A stretch of DNA of 57,273 nt from Bacillus sp. FJAT-27264 (GCF_001682855.1 NZ_MAQW01000030.1:390860-448132), one strand, 5' to 3'. Counted from the first letter of the stretch, positions 43,536-51,885 are shown. The notes: generated from the sequence alone by a model not told the origin. Made by a program: numbers and translations.

Positions 43536-43847
43536 ATGTATGCAATTATCGAAACTGGCGGTAAGCAATACAAAGTCCAAGAGGGCGACGTATTGTTCAT
43601 TGAGAAGCTGAACGCTGAGGACGGTGCAAGCGTAACGTTTGACCGTGTATTGGCTGTTTCCACTGAAGGCGGTTTGACTGCAGGAACTCCGCTTCTGAGC
43701 GGCGCTACTGTAACAGCTAAGGTTGAGAAACACGGCAAAGGCCAAAAGGTTGTAGTTTACAAATACAAACCTAAAAAGAACTACCACAAGAAGCAAGGTC
43801 ATCGTCAACCGTACACAAAAGTAACGATTGAGAAGATCCAAGCGTAA
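43536..43847 (+). CDS. rplU: 50S ribosomal protein L21
   Basis: 103 residues with the family start YAIIETGGKQYKVQEGDVLF and the C-terminal RNA-binding stretch YKPKKNYHKKQGHRQPYTKV. It heads the rplU-prp-rpmA operon. The start ATG 43536 follows AGGAGGTGCAATTAC. Confidence 0.98.
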   Translation: MYAIIETGGKQYKVQEGDVLFIEKLNAEDGASVTFDRVLAVSTEGGLTAGTPLLSGATVTAKVEKHGKGQKVVVYKYKPKKNYHKKQGHRQPYTKVTIEKIQA

Positions 43848-43859
43848 GAAGGTGCGTTT

Positions 43860-44195
43860 ATGATTAACGTGCAGATTACCAGATCTTTGGAACTCGGAAC
43901 TATTGTTGCGTTTGAGGTTAAAGGGCATGCAGGCTTTGCGAAACGCGGCGAGGATATCGTCTGTGCCGGTGTATCGACTGTAACGGTTGGCACTGTCAAT
44001 TCGATTGAATCTTTGACAGGAGTAGTTATGGATTCGTCCATGAAGAACGGATTCTTGAGCGGGACCCTGGGTTCCATTGAAGATCCTGTTATTTCTGCCA
44101 AAGTACAATTGCTGCTGGAATCCATGGTCTTAATGCTGACTGATATCGCAGAATCATACGGGAAGTATATAACGATACAGCAAGACATTATTTAA
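43860..44195 (+). CDS. prp: Ribosomal-processing cysteine protease Prp
   Basis: 111-residue protease that removes the N-terminal extension of ribosomal protein L27 in Firmicutes. The catalytic pair is His23 (VKGHAGFAKRG) and Cys35 (EDIVCAGVST). Known as YsxB in B. subtilis and located, as here, between rplU and rpmA. The substrate gene rpmA in this window encodes the matching extension ending LQLFASKKG. AGAAGGTGCG precedes the ATG. Confidence 0.94.
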   Translation: MINVQITRSLELGTIVAFEVKGHAGFAKRGEDIVCAGVSTVTVGTVNSIESLTGVVMDSSMKNGFLSGTLGSIEDPVISAKVQLLLESMVLMLTDIAESYGKYITIQQDII

Positions 44196-44213
44196 AGAAG
44201 GAGGTTGACCAAC

Positions 44214-44525
44214 ATGTTGAAATTGGATCTTCAATTATTCGCATCGAAAAAGGGTGTAGGTTCCACAAAGAACGGACGTGATTCCCACTCTAAACGTCTT
44301 GGCGTGAAACGTGCTGACGGTCAGGCAGTAACCGGCGGTAACATTCTGGTTCGTCAACGCGGAACCAAAATTCACCCAGGTACGAACGTAGGTATCGGTA
44401 AAGATGATACTTTGTTCGCTTTGGTGGACGGCGTAGTGAAGTTCGAACGTTGGGGCCGCGATCGCAAAAAAGTGAGCGTGTACCCAGTTGATGTCGCTCC
44501 GGTAGCAGCGGCACTGGAAGCGTAA
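44214..44525 (+). CDS. rpmA: 50S ribosomal protein L27 with Prp-cleaved N-terminal extension
   Basis: Precursor of 103 residues. The first nine residues MLKLDLQLF form the extension that Prp should remove to expose mature ASKKGVGSTKNGRD. The start is ATG 44214, because AAGGAGG (44198-44204) stands 9 bp before it; the in-frame TTG at 44205 touches that ribosome site and cannot be used with it. A strong terminator ends the operon. Confidence 0.97.
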   Translation: MLKLDLQLFASKKGVGSTKNGRDSHSKRLGVKRADGQAVTGGNILVRQRGTKIHPGTNVGIGKDDTLFALVDGVVKFERWGRDRKKVSVYPVDVAPVAAALEA

Positions 44526-44550
44526 GCTTACAGAACCATAAAGACAGTGA

Positions 44551-44582
44551 AGCCTCCGGCATGAGTGCCGGAGGCTTTTTTG
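44551..44582 (+). terminator. Terminator after rpmA
   Basis: AGCCTCCGGCA (44551-44561) and TGCCGGAGGCT (44566-44576) pair perfectly around TGAG, followed by T6. Confidence 0.96.
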
Positions 44583-44680
44583 ATAAATTAGATTTGAATA
44601 TTTTCTTGGATTAGACTTAAAGATTTCCGTGGGTTTCGTGAATTTTGCGTCGGAAGCTAATGATCTTCCGGGAATGGCTG

Positions 44681-44689
44681 TGTTATACT
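44681..44689 (+). promoter_or_regulatory. Candidate promoter of spo0B-obgE
   Basis: TG-T-TATACT (44681-44689) is an extended -10. An inverted repeat CGGAAG...CTTCCG (44651-44669) lies where the -35 would be and could be an operator; this is inference. Confidence 0.45.
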
Positions 44690-44763
44690 GGAAAATGGTA
44701 AAAAGATGTGCAGATTTTCTAACGGGGTCATGAATTTTGCGAACTGAGGGACGGGGAATAAGA

Positions 44764-45504
44764 ATGAAATCCTGGAAACGTGTAATCTGGGCAGTCATGA
44801 GTTCCGCAGCACTTCCTTTAGGTCTCGTGTATTGGCGGACGTCCCTTTTCACATGCTTGCTGCTCGGTATTTGGGTAGCGGCTGTACTTGTTTTCACGTG
44901 GAGCCAGACCCGGCGCCATTATGAAAGGGAGCTGCATTTACAGGAGCAGAGAATGCAAGAGGCTGCAATCCGCACACTAGGCCATCATCGTCATGACTGG
45001 ATGAATGAATTGCAAGTTCTTTACGGATATATCCAACTCGGCAAGCCTGATAAATCAGTGCAATGTGTGGAAAGAATAAAAGAAGGCATTGCGCTCGATA
45101 GTCGGATCGCCAAGCTGGGAATTCCTTCGCTGGTCTTTTATCTGCAGTCATTCCGAACTTATAGGAGTAGCCTGGATCTCGTGATCCGGGTGGAGGAAGG
45201 CTTGCAGCTAGTGGACAAGCTGACACCGGAGACGGGGGAAGAACTAACTTTGATTGTAATGCAGACCATAAGGGCTTACCAATACAGTGGGCTTGCCGCA
45301 CAAGGGGACTCCAGGATACTCGAGCTAGGCTTTAGACAGGATGGCGGAGACATTCTTATCTCCTTTGAAAGTGAGGGAGGGCATGGCAATCCCGAACTGC
45401 TCAGGGTGCAAATTGATAATATAGTACAAGGTAAAACGATGAGAGCGGAACAGTTCAAGCCCGGCAAGGCTTATGTAGAACTGCGTCTGCCGTTTGAGAT
45501 GTGA
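44764..45504 (+). CDS. spo0B: Sporulation phosphotransferase Spo0B with N-terminal membrane segment
   Basis: Spo0B passes phosphate from Spo0F to Spo0A in the sporulation phosphorelay. The phospho-acceptor histidine is His77 in LGHHRHDWMNELQVLYGYIQ, the same context as in B. subtilis. The C-terminal half is a degenerate kinase-like domain. Unlike the soluble 192-residue Bacillus protein, this one (246 residues) starts with about 45 hydrophobic residues that form one or two membrane segments. ATG 44764 follows GGACGGGGAA. The location between rpmA and obgE matches Bacillus. Confidence 0.88.
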   Translation: MKSWKRVIWAVMSSAALPLGLVYWRTSLFTCLLLGIWVAAVLVFTWSQTRRHYERELHLQEQRMQEAAIRTLGHHRHDWMNELQVLYGYIQLGKPDKSVQCVERIKEGIALDSRIAKLGIPSLVFYLQSFRTYRSSLDLVIRVEEGLQLVDKLTPETGEELTLIVMQTIRAYQYSGLAAQGDSRILELGFRQDGGDILISFESEGGHGNPELLRVQIDNIVQGKTMRAEQFKPGKAYVELRLPFEM

Positions 45505-45519
45505 GGAAGGTGAACGTGA

Positions 45520-46830
45520 ATGTTCGTAGATAAAGCTAAGATTTATGTAAAAGGCGGCGACGGTGGTGACGGTCTCGTGGCTTTCCGCCGCGAGAAATAT
45601 GTGCCGGAAGGTGGTCCGGCTGGTGGTGACGGTGGCCGAGGTGGCGACGTTATCTTCCGTGTGGACGAAGGCTTGCGCACACTGATGGATTTCCGGTACC
45701 AGCGTCACTTTAAAGCTGACCGTGGGATCAAAGGACGCAATAAGAGTCAGCATGGTGCCAATGCTGAACATATGATTGTGCGTATCCCTCCGGGAACGAT
45801 TCTGATCGACGATGATACTAACGAAGTGATCGCCGATATGACTCGTCATGGGCAGCAAGTGGTTGTGGCGCGAGGCGGCCGAGGCGGCCGAGGCAACACT
45901 CGTTTTGCAACAGCAGCCAATACGGCACCTGAGCTCGCCGAGAATGGTGAGGAAGGTCAGGAGCGCTATGTAGTCATGGAACTGAAAGTCATGGCTGATG
46001 TAGGGCTTGTCGGATTCCCCAGTGTAGGGAAATCCACGTTGCTGTCAGTGGTATCTGCTGCCAAGCCGAAGATCGGTGCGTACCATTTTACAACAATTAC
46101 TCCGAATCTCGGTGTGGTGGATGTCGGTGACGGACGCAGCTTCGTTATGGCGGATCTGCCTGGACTGATTGAAGGGGCACATGAAGGCATTGGCCTTGGC
46201 CACGAGTTCCTGCGCCATGTAGAGCGTACACGGATTATCATTCACGTCGTGGACATGTCCGGTTCGGAGGGGCGCGATCCATTCGAGGACTGGGTGAAGA
46301 TCAATGATGAGCTCAGACAATACAACGCCAATCTTGCGGAACGTCCTCAGATTGTTGCAGCGAACAAGATGGATATGCCTGAATCTGCTGAGCATCTGAT
46401 CTCTTTCCGTGAGCAAGTGGCACAAGTGCGCCCGGATATTGAGATTATGCCGATCTCCTCACTGACACGCGAGGGTGTGCAGGAGTTGCTGTACCGGGCT
46501 ACCGACATTCTTGACAGTATTCCGGTTGCTCCGGTGGTGGAAGAGGTTGCTGAGACTACCGAACGCAAAGTATACAAGCTGGAAGCTGAGGATGACAATA
46601 CCTTCACGATTACCCGTGATAACGATACTTATGTCGTCACCAGTCCGCGTATTGAGCGGATGCTCAAGCGGATGCAGCTGAATACCCATGATGCCATTCT
46701 GAAGCTGGCCCGCACCTTGCGTCATATGGGCGTGGATGCGGAACTGCGCAGACGCGGAGCTGTGGAAGGCACGATTGTTCGAATTGCCGATTTTGAGTTT
46801 GAGTTTGTGGAGAACAGCAGCTACTACTAA
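45520..46830 (+). CDS. obgE: GTPase Obg
   Basis: Essential ribosome-associated GTPase, also needed for sporulation initiation. A glycine-rich Obg fold at 1-158 (VKGGDGGDGLVAFRREKYVP) is followed by a G domain with the P-loop GFPSVGKSTLLS, DLPGLIEGAHEGIGLGHEFL and NKMD, and then a C-terminal OCT domain from about 350. Length 436 is usual. It starts 15 bp after spo0B with GAGGAAGG as ribosome site. Terminator at 46848. Confidence 0.98.
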   Translation: MFVDKAKIYVKGGDGGDGLVAFRREKYVPEGGPAGGDGGRGGDVIFRVDEGLRTLMDFRYQRHFKADRGIKGRNKSQHGANAEHMIVRIPPGTILIDDDTNEVIADMTRHGQQVVVARGGRGGRGNTRFATAANTAPELAENGEEGQERYVVMELKVMADVGLVGFPSVGKSTLLSVVSAAKPKIGAYHFTTITPNLGVVDVGDGRSFVMADLPGLIEGAHEGIGLGHEFLRHVERTRIIIHVVDMSGSEGRDPFEDWVKINDELRQYNANLAERPQIVAANKMDMPESAEHLISFREQVAQVRPDIEIMPISSLTREGVQELLYRATDILDSIPVAPVVEEVAETTERKVYKLEAEDDNTFTITRDNDTYVVTSPRIERMLKRMQLNTHDAILKLARTLRHMGVDAELRRRGAVEGTIVRIADFEFEFVENSSYY

Positions 46831-46847
46831 GCAGCAAAGCTGTCTGA

Positions 46848-46899
46848 AGCGCCTGCTTTATCTGCCTTGTAAGAGGCGGATGGAGCAGGCGCTTTTTTT
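46848..46899 (+). terminator. Terminator after obgE
   Basis: AGCGCCTGCT near 46848 pairs with AGCAGGCGCT ending at 46893, with inner pairing of TCTGCCT and AGGCGGA; T7 follows. Confidence 0.93.
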
Positions 46900-47076
46900 A
46901 AATATAAGGATTGATATGGTTTACGCTTATAAATCATTCTTATATTTCTCACTGAAACGGATAGCCTCCCTTAGAGGACGGAAAAACCGTTTCTACTTAA
47001 TGCTCAATTTATTTTCACAAAAAGCCACCAAAACCATGAATTTTTCGTATACAATAAAGAACGGAAAAACACTTAT

Positions 47077-47092
47077 TTCCAATTGATTGGAA
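47077..47092. promoter_or_regulatory. Perfect inverted repeat upstream of the SPFH operon
   Basis: TTCCAAT-TG-ATTGGAA (47077-47092) is a perfect 7-2-7 palindrome about 75 bp before the SPFH gene. It looks like an operator, but the promoter around it is unclear. A larger hairpin (GAAACGG 46954-46960 with CCGTTTC 46987-46993, inner GCCTC/GAGG) also lies in this 335-bp gap. Confidence 0.4.
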
Positions 47093-47165
47093 GTCTTATT
47101 CAGAGGTATTACGGAACGGCCGATATATACCTACATATCCATGAATATGAAAGAGGGATACGCAG

Positions 47166-48335
47166 ATGGCAATAATTGAAGTGGTGAAATATGATGGTCC
47201 TCCGGGCGTCTTTGCCTGGAAATATCCCAATCAGGAGCTCGGCACATGGACACAGCTTATCGTTAATGAGTCGCAAGAAGCGATCCTATTCAAGGGTGGC
47301 CAGGCGCTGGATTCCTTTACAGCAGGCAGACATACGCTCAGCACAGCGAATATTCCGGTATTGTCCAACCTTGTGAACCTGCCGTTTGGCGGCAAATCAC
47401 CCTTTACAGCTGAGGTATGGTTCATAAACAAGATGAACGCTATGAATGTCAAATGGGGAACGAGCTCGCCGATCCAGCTTCAAGACCCTAAATATAAGAT
47501 CATTGTCTCCGTTCGTTCTTTCGGGCAATTTGGAGTGAAGATTGCAGATCCGCGCAAGTTTCTGCTCAAGGTGGTAGGTACACTGCCACAGTTCGATCAG
47601 GATAAACTCCTTACCTATTTCCGGGGAATCTTGATGGCAAATATCAATGAACTGGTCTCTTCCTACCTAGTGCACAAAAAAATTAGTATTCTGGAGATTA
47701 ACGCCTATGTGGCCGAAATATCCAAACATATCCAGGAACGTCTGGCGCCGACCTTTATGGACTCTGGCATTGAGCTGAATAATTTCTATATTGATTCCAT
47801 TAATATTCCGGACGATGATCCCGCGACTGCGCGGCTGAAGGAAGCACTGGCCAAGAAAGCAGAGATGGACATTATCGGCTACACGTACCAGCAGGAACGC
47901 AGCTTTGATTCGTTGGAAGAGGTAGCCGGCAACCCCGGAAACATTGGAGGAGGGATGATGAACGCCGGCATGGGGCTTGGCATGGGAATGGGCTTTGCCG
48001 GTCCAGCTGCTGAGATGGTAAATCAGATGACTCGGGGAATTGGATTTGACGCAGGTGTGCACTCCGGGAACGGAACTAAGTCCTGCTCCAAATGCGGCAA
48101 AGCCAACACTGCAGAATCCTTATTTTGCAGCGGCTGCGGACAGAATCTGTCTACCCCGCCCGTAAATACAGCTTCAAGCAAGCAGGCCTGTCATAAGTGC
48201 GGGCATGAGCTGTCTCCCGGGGCTAAATTCTGTGCGCAATGCGGAGAAGCTCAGGTTATTAACTGCAGCGGCTGTGGACATCAACTGAAGCCCGGCCAGA
48301 AATTCTGCGCGGAGTGCGGTACGAAGGCTGGATAA
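47166..48335 (+). CDS. SPFH-domain protein with C-terminal zinc ribbons (YdjI-like)
   Basis: 389 residues. An N-terminal SPFH/virion-core-like domain spans about 1-240 (IEVVKYDGPPGVFAWKYPNQ, then FRGILMANINELVSSYLVHK), followed by a Gly/Met-rich linker (GGGMMNAGMGLGMGMGFAG) and three zinc-ribbon motifs (SCSKCGKAN...CSGCG, CHKCGHE...CAQCG, CSGCGHQ...CAECG). B. subtilis YdjI has the same SPFH part and works with YdjG and YdjH to bring PspA to the membrane under envelope stress. Here it heads a three-gene set and no pspA is visible. The zinc ribbons probably mediate protein contacts. Confidence 0.82.
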   Translation: MAIIEVVKYDGPPGVFAWKYPNQELGTWTQLIVNESQEAILFKGGQALDSFTAGRHTLSTANIPVLSNLVNLPFGGKSPFTAEVWFINKMNAMNVKWGTSSPIQLQDPKYKIIVSVRSFGQFGVKIADPRKFLLKVVGTLPQFDQDKLLTYFRGILMANINELVSSYLVHKKISILEINAYVAEISKHIQERLAPTFMDSGIELNNFYIDSINIPDDDPATARLKEALAKKAEMDIIGYTYQQERSFDSLEEVAGNPGNIGGGMMNAGMGLGMGMGFAGPAAEMVNQMTRGIGFDAGVHSGNGTKSCSKCGKANTAESLFCSGCGQNLSTPPVNTASSKQACHKCGHELSPGAKFCAQCGEAQVINCSGCGHQLKPGQKFCAECGTKAG

Positions 48336-48347
48336 AAGGAGGATGTC

Positions 48348-49094
48348 ATGAACCGGAAAAAGCCTTATGCAGGCATTATCATTGTAATTTATGCTGTGGT
48401 GGTCGTTGCTACTGTGCTACTCCTTACTATGCTCGGTTTCTCCGAGAGCTTGCCGCGGTTCGTTATCACGTTGATTGCTGTGCTGATTGCTGAAAGTGTA
48501 ATTTTTGGTTATACCCTCTTTTGGCTGAAAAGAGCAGGTAACGTTAGCGGAACACCGCCGATCCTACTGAGCGGCATGTTCATTATTGTCGCCTATGCGG
48601 TGGCCGTCGTGATCTCGGCTGTCTTTCTCGATAGGCTGCTGGGGCTGCCTTCTTTCTGGTACGCAGCTGTGCAGCTGCTGATTCTCGCTGCCGCTGGTGG
48701 CTGTCTTGCTCTTATTGGGCTCTACGGCTGGAATGCTGGAGCACAGGAGCACAAGGAACAGCAGGAGACGCGCAGTCTCTTCCGGCAGCGGAAGGAACTG
48801 GCCGACATCAAGCGGGCGGCTCGGAGCTGGAGACATGCCGAAGCTGAGACGCTTGTGAAACGGATTGGCAGAGTAGAAGAGGCATTTACATACAGCGATC
48901 CGGTGTCTAGACCATCTTTGTTCGCGACAGAGGATATGCTGAGCCAGCAAATTGCTTTGCTGCAAGATCAGGTCGAGCTTCTGTTGTCCTCGGGCGAACC
49001 GGGAAAAGGCTGGGAAGCACAGCTGCAAGGCATCATAGACGACATTGAGGCGACACTTCAGCGCCGCAACCGTGAGTTAGCGGCGCTTAAATAG
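48348..49094 (+). CDS. Membrane protein of the SPFH operon
   Basis: 248 residues. Four hydrophobic segments in the first 130 (for example IIIVIYAVVVVATVLLLTML) are followed by a charged, helical cytoplasmic tail rich in Arg, Glu and Leu (coiled-coil-like from about 135). AAAAGGAGGATGTC is a strong ribosome site 12 bp after the SPFH gene. I do not recognise a defined family. Position and layout suggest the membrane part of a YdjGHI-type complex. Confidence 0.7.
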   Translation: MNRKKPYAGIIIVIYAVVVVATVLLLTMLGFSESLPRFVITLIAVLIAESVIFGYTLFWLKRAGNVSGTPPILLSGMFIIVAYAVAVVISAVFLDRLLGLPSFWYAAVQLLILAAAGGCLALIGLYGWNAGAQEHKEQQETRSLFRQRKELADIKRAARSWRHAEAETLVKRIGRVEEAFTYSDPVSRPSLFATEDMLSQQIALLQDQVELLLSSGEPGKGWEAQLQGIIDDIEATLQRRNRELAALK

Positions 49095-49108
49095 GGGGAA
49101 TACGCTAT

Positions 49109-49882
49109 ATGGCTAGATTAAATATTCAAGATCCCCCCGCATCGGGAAGCGGGAGAGAGTTCTATCTGCTGGGCTATAACCGGACGGGGATCGACAGTTT
49201 TATTATTGCATTATCATATGTTCTGATGCCCATAGGTCTTGTTGCTGCTATACTTCGAATGCTGCTGACACATTACAAGAATGAGCGGAAAGCCAGTAAC
49301 TATAATTTGTTGTGTCATGCGCTGATTGGGGGCTTTGTTGATCTTTCCTTGATTATGATACTGTCGGGTGGTTTAAAGGAATTAAATATGGGAATTTTCT
49401 TTATTGTCTTCATCGGGATCCTCTTCCTTATGCCTGCTTACTTTCTAGGTAATGCTGCATCCAAGGCCAAACTCAAGTTTTCACAGCTCTGTCATTCGTA
49501 CATAGTGATGTCTCTGGACGAGGGGGTGCGGTACATCGGTACACTGGCTCAGCTTACCAGGCAAAGTGAAAGTGATGTGCGCAGAGATCTGCGGTATTTG
49601 CAGGAGCAAGGTCTTATTCCTAACGGGACAACATTTTATGAAGGGCAAGAAGCGGAAGGCAGCGCGGTAAAAGAAACAACTAGCACTGCCAGAGCAGGGC
49701 AGGCGGCAGCCCCTTCCGGCTCTTCGGAGAAAACGTCTGCATCCAGCCAGCTGAAGCCAAAGCCAGGTCCGCAGCAACTGCCCAAGGCGATGCGCTGCCC
49801 GGGCTGCGGCGCACAGAATACCGTGCAGCCAGGACAGGCGAAGCCCTGCGACTATTGTGGAACAACCCTCACATATAGCTGA
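49109..49882 (+). CDS. Membrane protein with helical wHTH-like segment and zinc ribbon
   Basis: 257 residues. Hydrophobic segments lie near 35-60, 75-95 and 100-120, then a stretch like a winged-helix/PCI-type domain near 125-175 (RYIGTLAQLTRQSESDVRRD, LRYLQEQGLIP). A low-complexity linker precedes a C-terminal zinc ribbon (MRCPGCGAQNT...CDYCGTTL). The ribbon resembles those of the SPFH protein two genes upstream, which supports a joint complex. It starts 14 bp after the previous gene; a terminator follows. Confidence 0.7.
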   Translation: MARLNIQDPPASGSGREFYLLGYNRTGIDSFIIALSYVLMPIGLVAAILRMLLTHYKNERKASNYNLLCHALIGGFVDLSLIMILSGGLKELNMGIFFIVFIGILFLMPAYFLGNAASKAKLKFSQLCHSYIVMSLDEGVRYIGTLAQLTRQSESDVRRDLRYLQEQGLIPNGTTFYEGQEAEGSAVKETTSTARAGQAAAPSGSSEKTSASSQLKPKPGPQQLPKAMRCPGCGAQNTVQPGQAKPCDYCGTTLTYS

Positions 49883-49905
49883 TTGTGCAATCTGTGATAT
49901 GTACG

Positions 49906-49941
49906 AAGTCTCCGATTTTATCGGGGGCTTTGTTTTATTTT
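49906..49941 (+). terminator. Terminator after the SPFH operon
   Basis: AAGTCTCCGAT (49906-49916) pairs with ATCGGGGGCTT (49920-49930) around a short loop; TGTTTTATTTT follows. Confidence 0.82.
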
Positions 49942-49984
49942 CGGGTGCGACAGAGGTCCTATTTTAAAGATGGACGAAAAACTA

Positions 49985-50014
49985 TTGCTTTTTAAGGCAA
50001 AAATCTATTATAAT
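49985..50014 (+). promoter_or_regulatory. Promoter of the pheB-hom-thrB-pheA-ilvE operon
   Basis: TTGCTT (49985-49990) and a perfect TATAAT (50009-50014) with an 18-bp spacer, about 43 bp upstream of the pheB start. Confidence 0.7.
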
Positions 50015-50056
50015 GTCCACTATTAAAACACAAAAGTCTTTGAGGAGAGGACGTTC

Positions 50057-50494
50057 GTGAAAGAACGCTATTATTTAGTCCGTGAGGACATTTTACCCGA
50101 CGCGGTGCTCAAGACGATGCAGGTTAAACAGTTGCTTGAAGCCGGCGATGCCAAGACTGTACACGAGGGTGTGGAGCAGGTGGGCTTAAGCCGGAGCGCT
50201 TTTTATAAATACAAGGATGGCATTCACTTAATTCACCAGTTGGAGCGTGAGCGTATTGTCACGATTTCCATGGATTTGGAACACGAATCCGGCATGCTAT
50301 CCAAGGTGCTGGGCTGTGTGGCGGGACATGGAGCGAATGTGCTAACCATTCACCAAAGTATTCCGCTGCAGGGTCGGGCGAACGTGGTTATTTCCGTGGA
50401 AATCTCCCATTTGAACCAAGAGCTGGGGGAAATGCTTGATAGTCTGAAGAACATTTCAGGTGTGAAGCGGGCATTGATTGTGGGGCAAGGCTAA
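50057..50494 (+). CDS. pheB: ACT-domain regulatory protein PheB
   Basis: 145 residues. A short N-terminal helix-turn-helix-like part (GLSRSAFYKYKDGIH) is followed by an ACT domain (RIVTISMDLEHESGMLSKVL, then GANVLTIHQSIPLQGRANVV). ACT domains bind amino acids. Although named after phenylalanine, its place directly before hom and thrB and its HTH-like part suggest a regulator of threonine synthesis; this is inference. GTG start 50057 follows TGAGGAGAGG. It is the first gene of the amino-acid operon. Confidence 0.85.
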   Translation: MKERYYLVREDILPDAVLKTMQVKQLLEAGDAKTVHEGVEQVGLSRSAFYKYKDGIHLIHQLERERIVTISMDLEHESGMLSKVLGCVAGHGANVLTIHQSIPLQGRANVVISVEISHLNQELGEMLDSLKNISGVKRALIVGQG

Positions 50495-50513
50495 ACACTA
50501 CAGGTATTTTTTT

Positions 50514-50529
50514 CGGAGCGATCGCTTCG
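50514..50529. promoter_or_regulatory. Near-perfect palindrome before hom
   Basis: CGGAGCGATCGCTTCG (50514-50529) is a 16-bp palindrome with one mismatched pair, in the 56-bp gap between pheB and hom and just upstream of the AAGGAGG of hom. The T-run is before it, not after, so it is not a terminator. A binding site or an RNA hairpin regulating hom is possible. Confidence 0.45.
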
Positions 50530-50550
50530 TATACTATAAGGAGGATATTG

Positions 50551-51837
50551 ATGAAGCCGGTTAAAGTTGGTTTGCTGGGTCTGGGAACAGTCGGTACAGG
50601 CGTTGTCCGTATCGTGGTTGGAAATCAGGAGGACCTTAGTAGTCAGGTCGGGTCTCCCATTCTGATTGAACGCATTGCTGTGAAGGATCTCGATAAACCC
50701 CGCGATGTGGAGATAGATCCTGCCAAAATCACTACAGACCCGTGGGAGGTTATCCGTGATCCCGAGATTGATGTCATCGTAGAGGTGATGGGCGGCATTG
50801 CCGGAACCAAAGAATATCTTCTTGAAGCACTGGACCGTGGCAAGCACATCGTTACCGCTAATAAAGATTTGATGGCGCTGCACGGGTCGGAGATCCTGGC
50901 TAAGGCGCAGGAAAAGCAGTGCGATGTATTTTATGAAGCTAGCGTGGCGGGAGGCATCCCGATTATCCGTACCCTTATTGAAGGGTTCTCTTCTGACAAG
51001 ATCATGAAGATTATGGGGATTGTGAACGGTACAACCAATTATATTCTTTCAAAAATGAGTCAGGAAGGCGCCTCCTATGATGATGTGCTGAAGGAAGCTC
51101 AGGAACTTGGGTATGCAGAATCTGATCCTACCTCGGACGTGGAAGGGCTGGATGCCGCGCGGAAAATGGCAATTCTCGGCACGCTGGGCTTCCGAACTAA
51201 TGTTGAGCTCAGTGACGTTAGTGTGAAGGGAATCTCCAACGTAAGCAAGGAGGATATAGCCTTTGCCAAGCGTTTGGGTTATGAAATGAAGCTCCTTGGT
51301 ATCGCGGAATGTGATAACGATGCTTTCAGCATCAGTGTCCAGCCGACGATGATCCGTTCCGGACATCCGCTGGCCTCCGTTGGCGGCGTATTTAACGCAG
51401 TATATGTGTATGGCGAGGCTGTCGGGGAGACGATGTTCTACGGTGCGGGTGCTGGCGCTATGCCTACTGCAACTTCAGTCGTAGCCGATCTGGTGGCGGT
51501 GATCAAGAACTTGAGACTGGGTGTAAACGGACTCAAGCAGATCGTACCTTACAAACAGAAGAAGCTGAAGGACAGTGAAGATATCTTCTATAAAAACTTC
51601 CTGCTGTTGCACGTCGATGACAAGGCAGGAGTACTGGCCAAAATTACACAGGTCTTCGCGGAGTATGATGTCAGCCTGGATTCGGTCGTGCAGCAGGCTA
51701 ATCCTAACAATCCCAATGCGGAGATTATTATCGTAACCCATGATGCCAGCAAGGCAAGTATGGATAAGGTCCTGCGTCATCTTGAAGAGTTAAGTGTCAT
51801 CCGCCGCGTCAAGAGTCATTATCGTGTAGAAGGCTAA
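50551..51837 (+). CDS. hom: Homoserine dehydrogenase
   Basis: NAD(P)H-dependent reduction of aspartate semialdehyde to homoserine, the branch to threonine and methionine. The nucleotide site is GLLGLGTVGTGVVRI; landmarks are KHIVTANKDLMALHG, SVAGGIPIIRTLIEGF and GTTNYILSKM. A C-terminal ACT domain is present (LLHVDDKAGVLAKITQVFAE). ATG 50551 was chosen because AAGGAGG precedes it by 6-7 nt; a TTG at 50548 is in frame. Length 428 is usual. No thrC follows, unlike the Bacillus hom-thrC-thrB order. Confidence 0.97.
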   Translation: MKPVKVGLLGLGTVGTGVVRIVVGNQEDLSSQVGSPILIERIAVKDLDKPRDVEIDPAKITTDPWEVIRDPEIDVIVEVMGGIAGTKEYLLEALDRGKHIVTANKDLMALHGSEILAKAQEKQCDVFYEASVAGGIPIIRTLIEGFSSDKIMKIMGIVNGTTNYILSKMSQEGASYDDVLKEAQELGYAESDPTSDVEGLDAARKMAILGTLGFRTNVELSDVSVKGISNVSKEDIAFAKRLGYEMKLLGIAECDNDAFSISVQPTMIRSGHPLASVGGVFNAVYVYGEAVGETMFYGAGAGAMPTATSVVADLVAVIKNLRLGVNGLKQIVPYKQKKLKDSEDIFYKNFLLLHVDDKAGVLAKITQVFAEYDVSLDSVVQQANPNNPNAEIIIVTHDASKASMDKVLRHLEELSVIRRVKSHYRVEG

Positions 51838-51885
51838 CTACCTAGAATCCATTCTGCAAAAAAAGATAAGGAGATCACACCTGCT

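Noticed and set aside
47046..47053. ECF-sigma (SigW-type) promoter for the SPFH operon, from CGTATAC
   Set aside because: The expected TGAAAC-like -35 element is not present 16-17 bp upstream, so the match rests on a short box only.
46736..47086. 116-residue frame at the end of obgE
   Set aside because: Begins inside obgE in another frame, runs through the terminator and has no ribosome site.
49990..50012. A single extra four-site-element motif (TTAAGGCAAAAATCTATTATAA)
   Set aside because: It lacks the second half of the consensus and overlaps the pheB promoter; resemblance is limited to A/T-rich bases.
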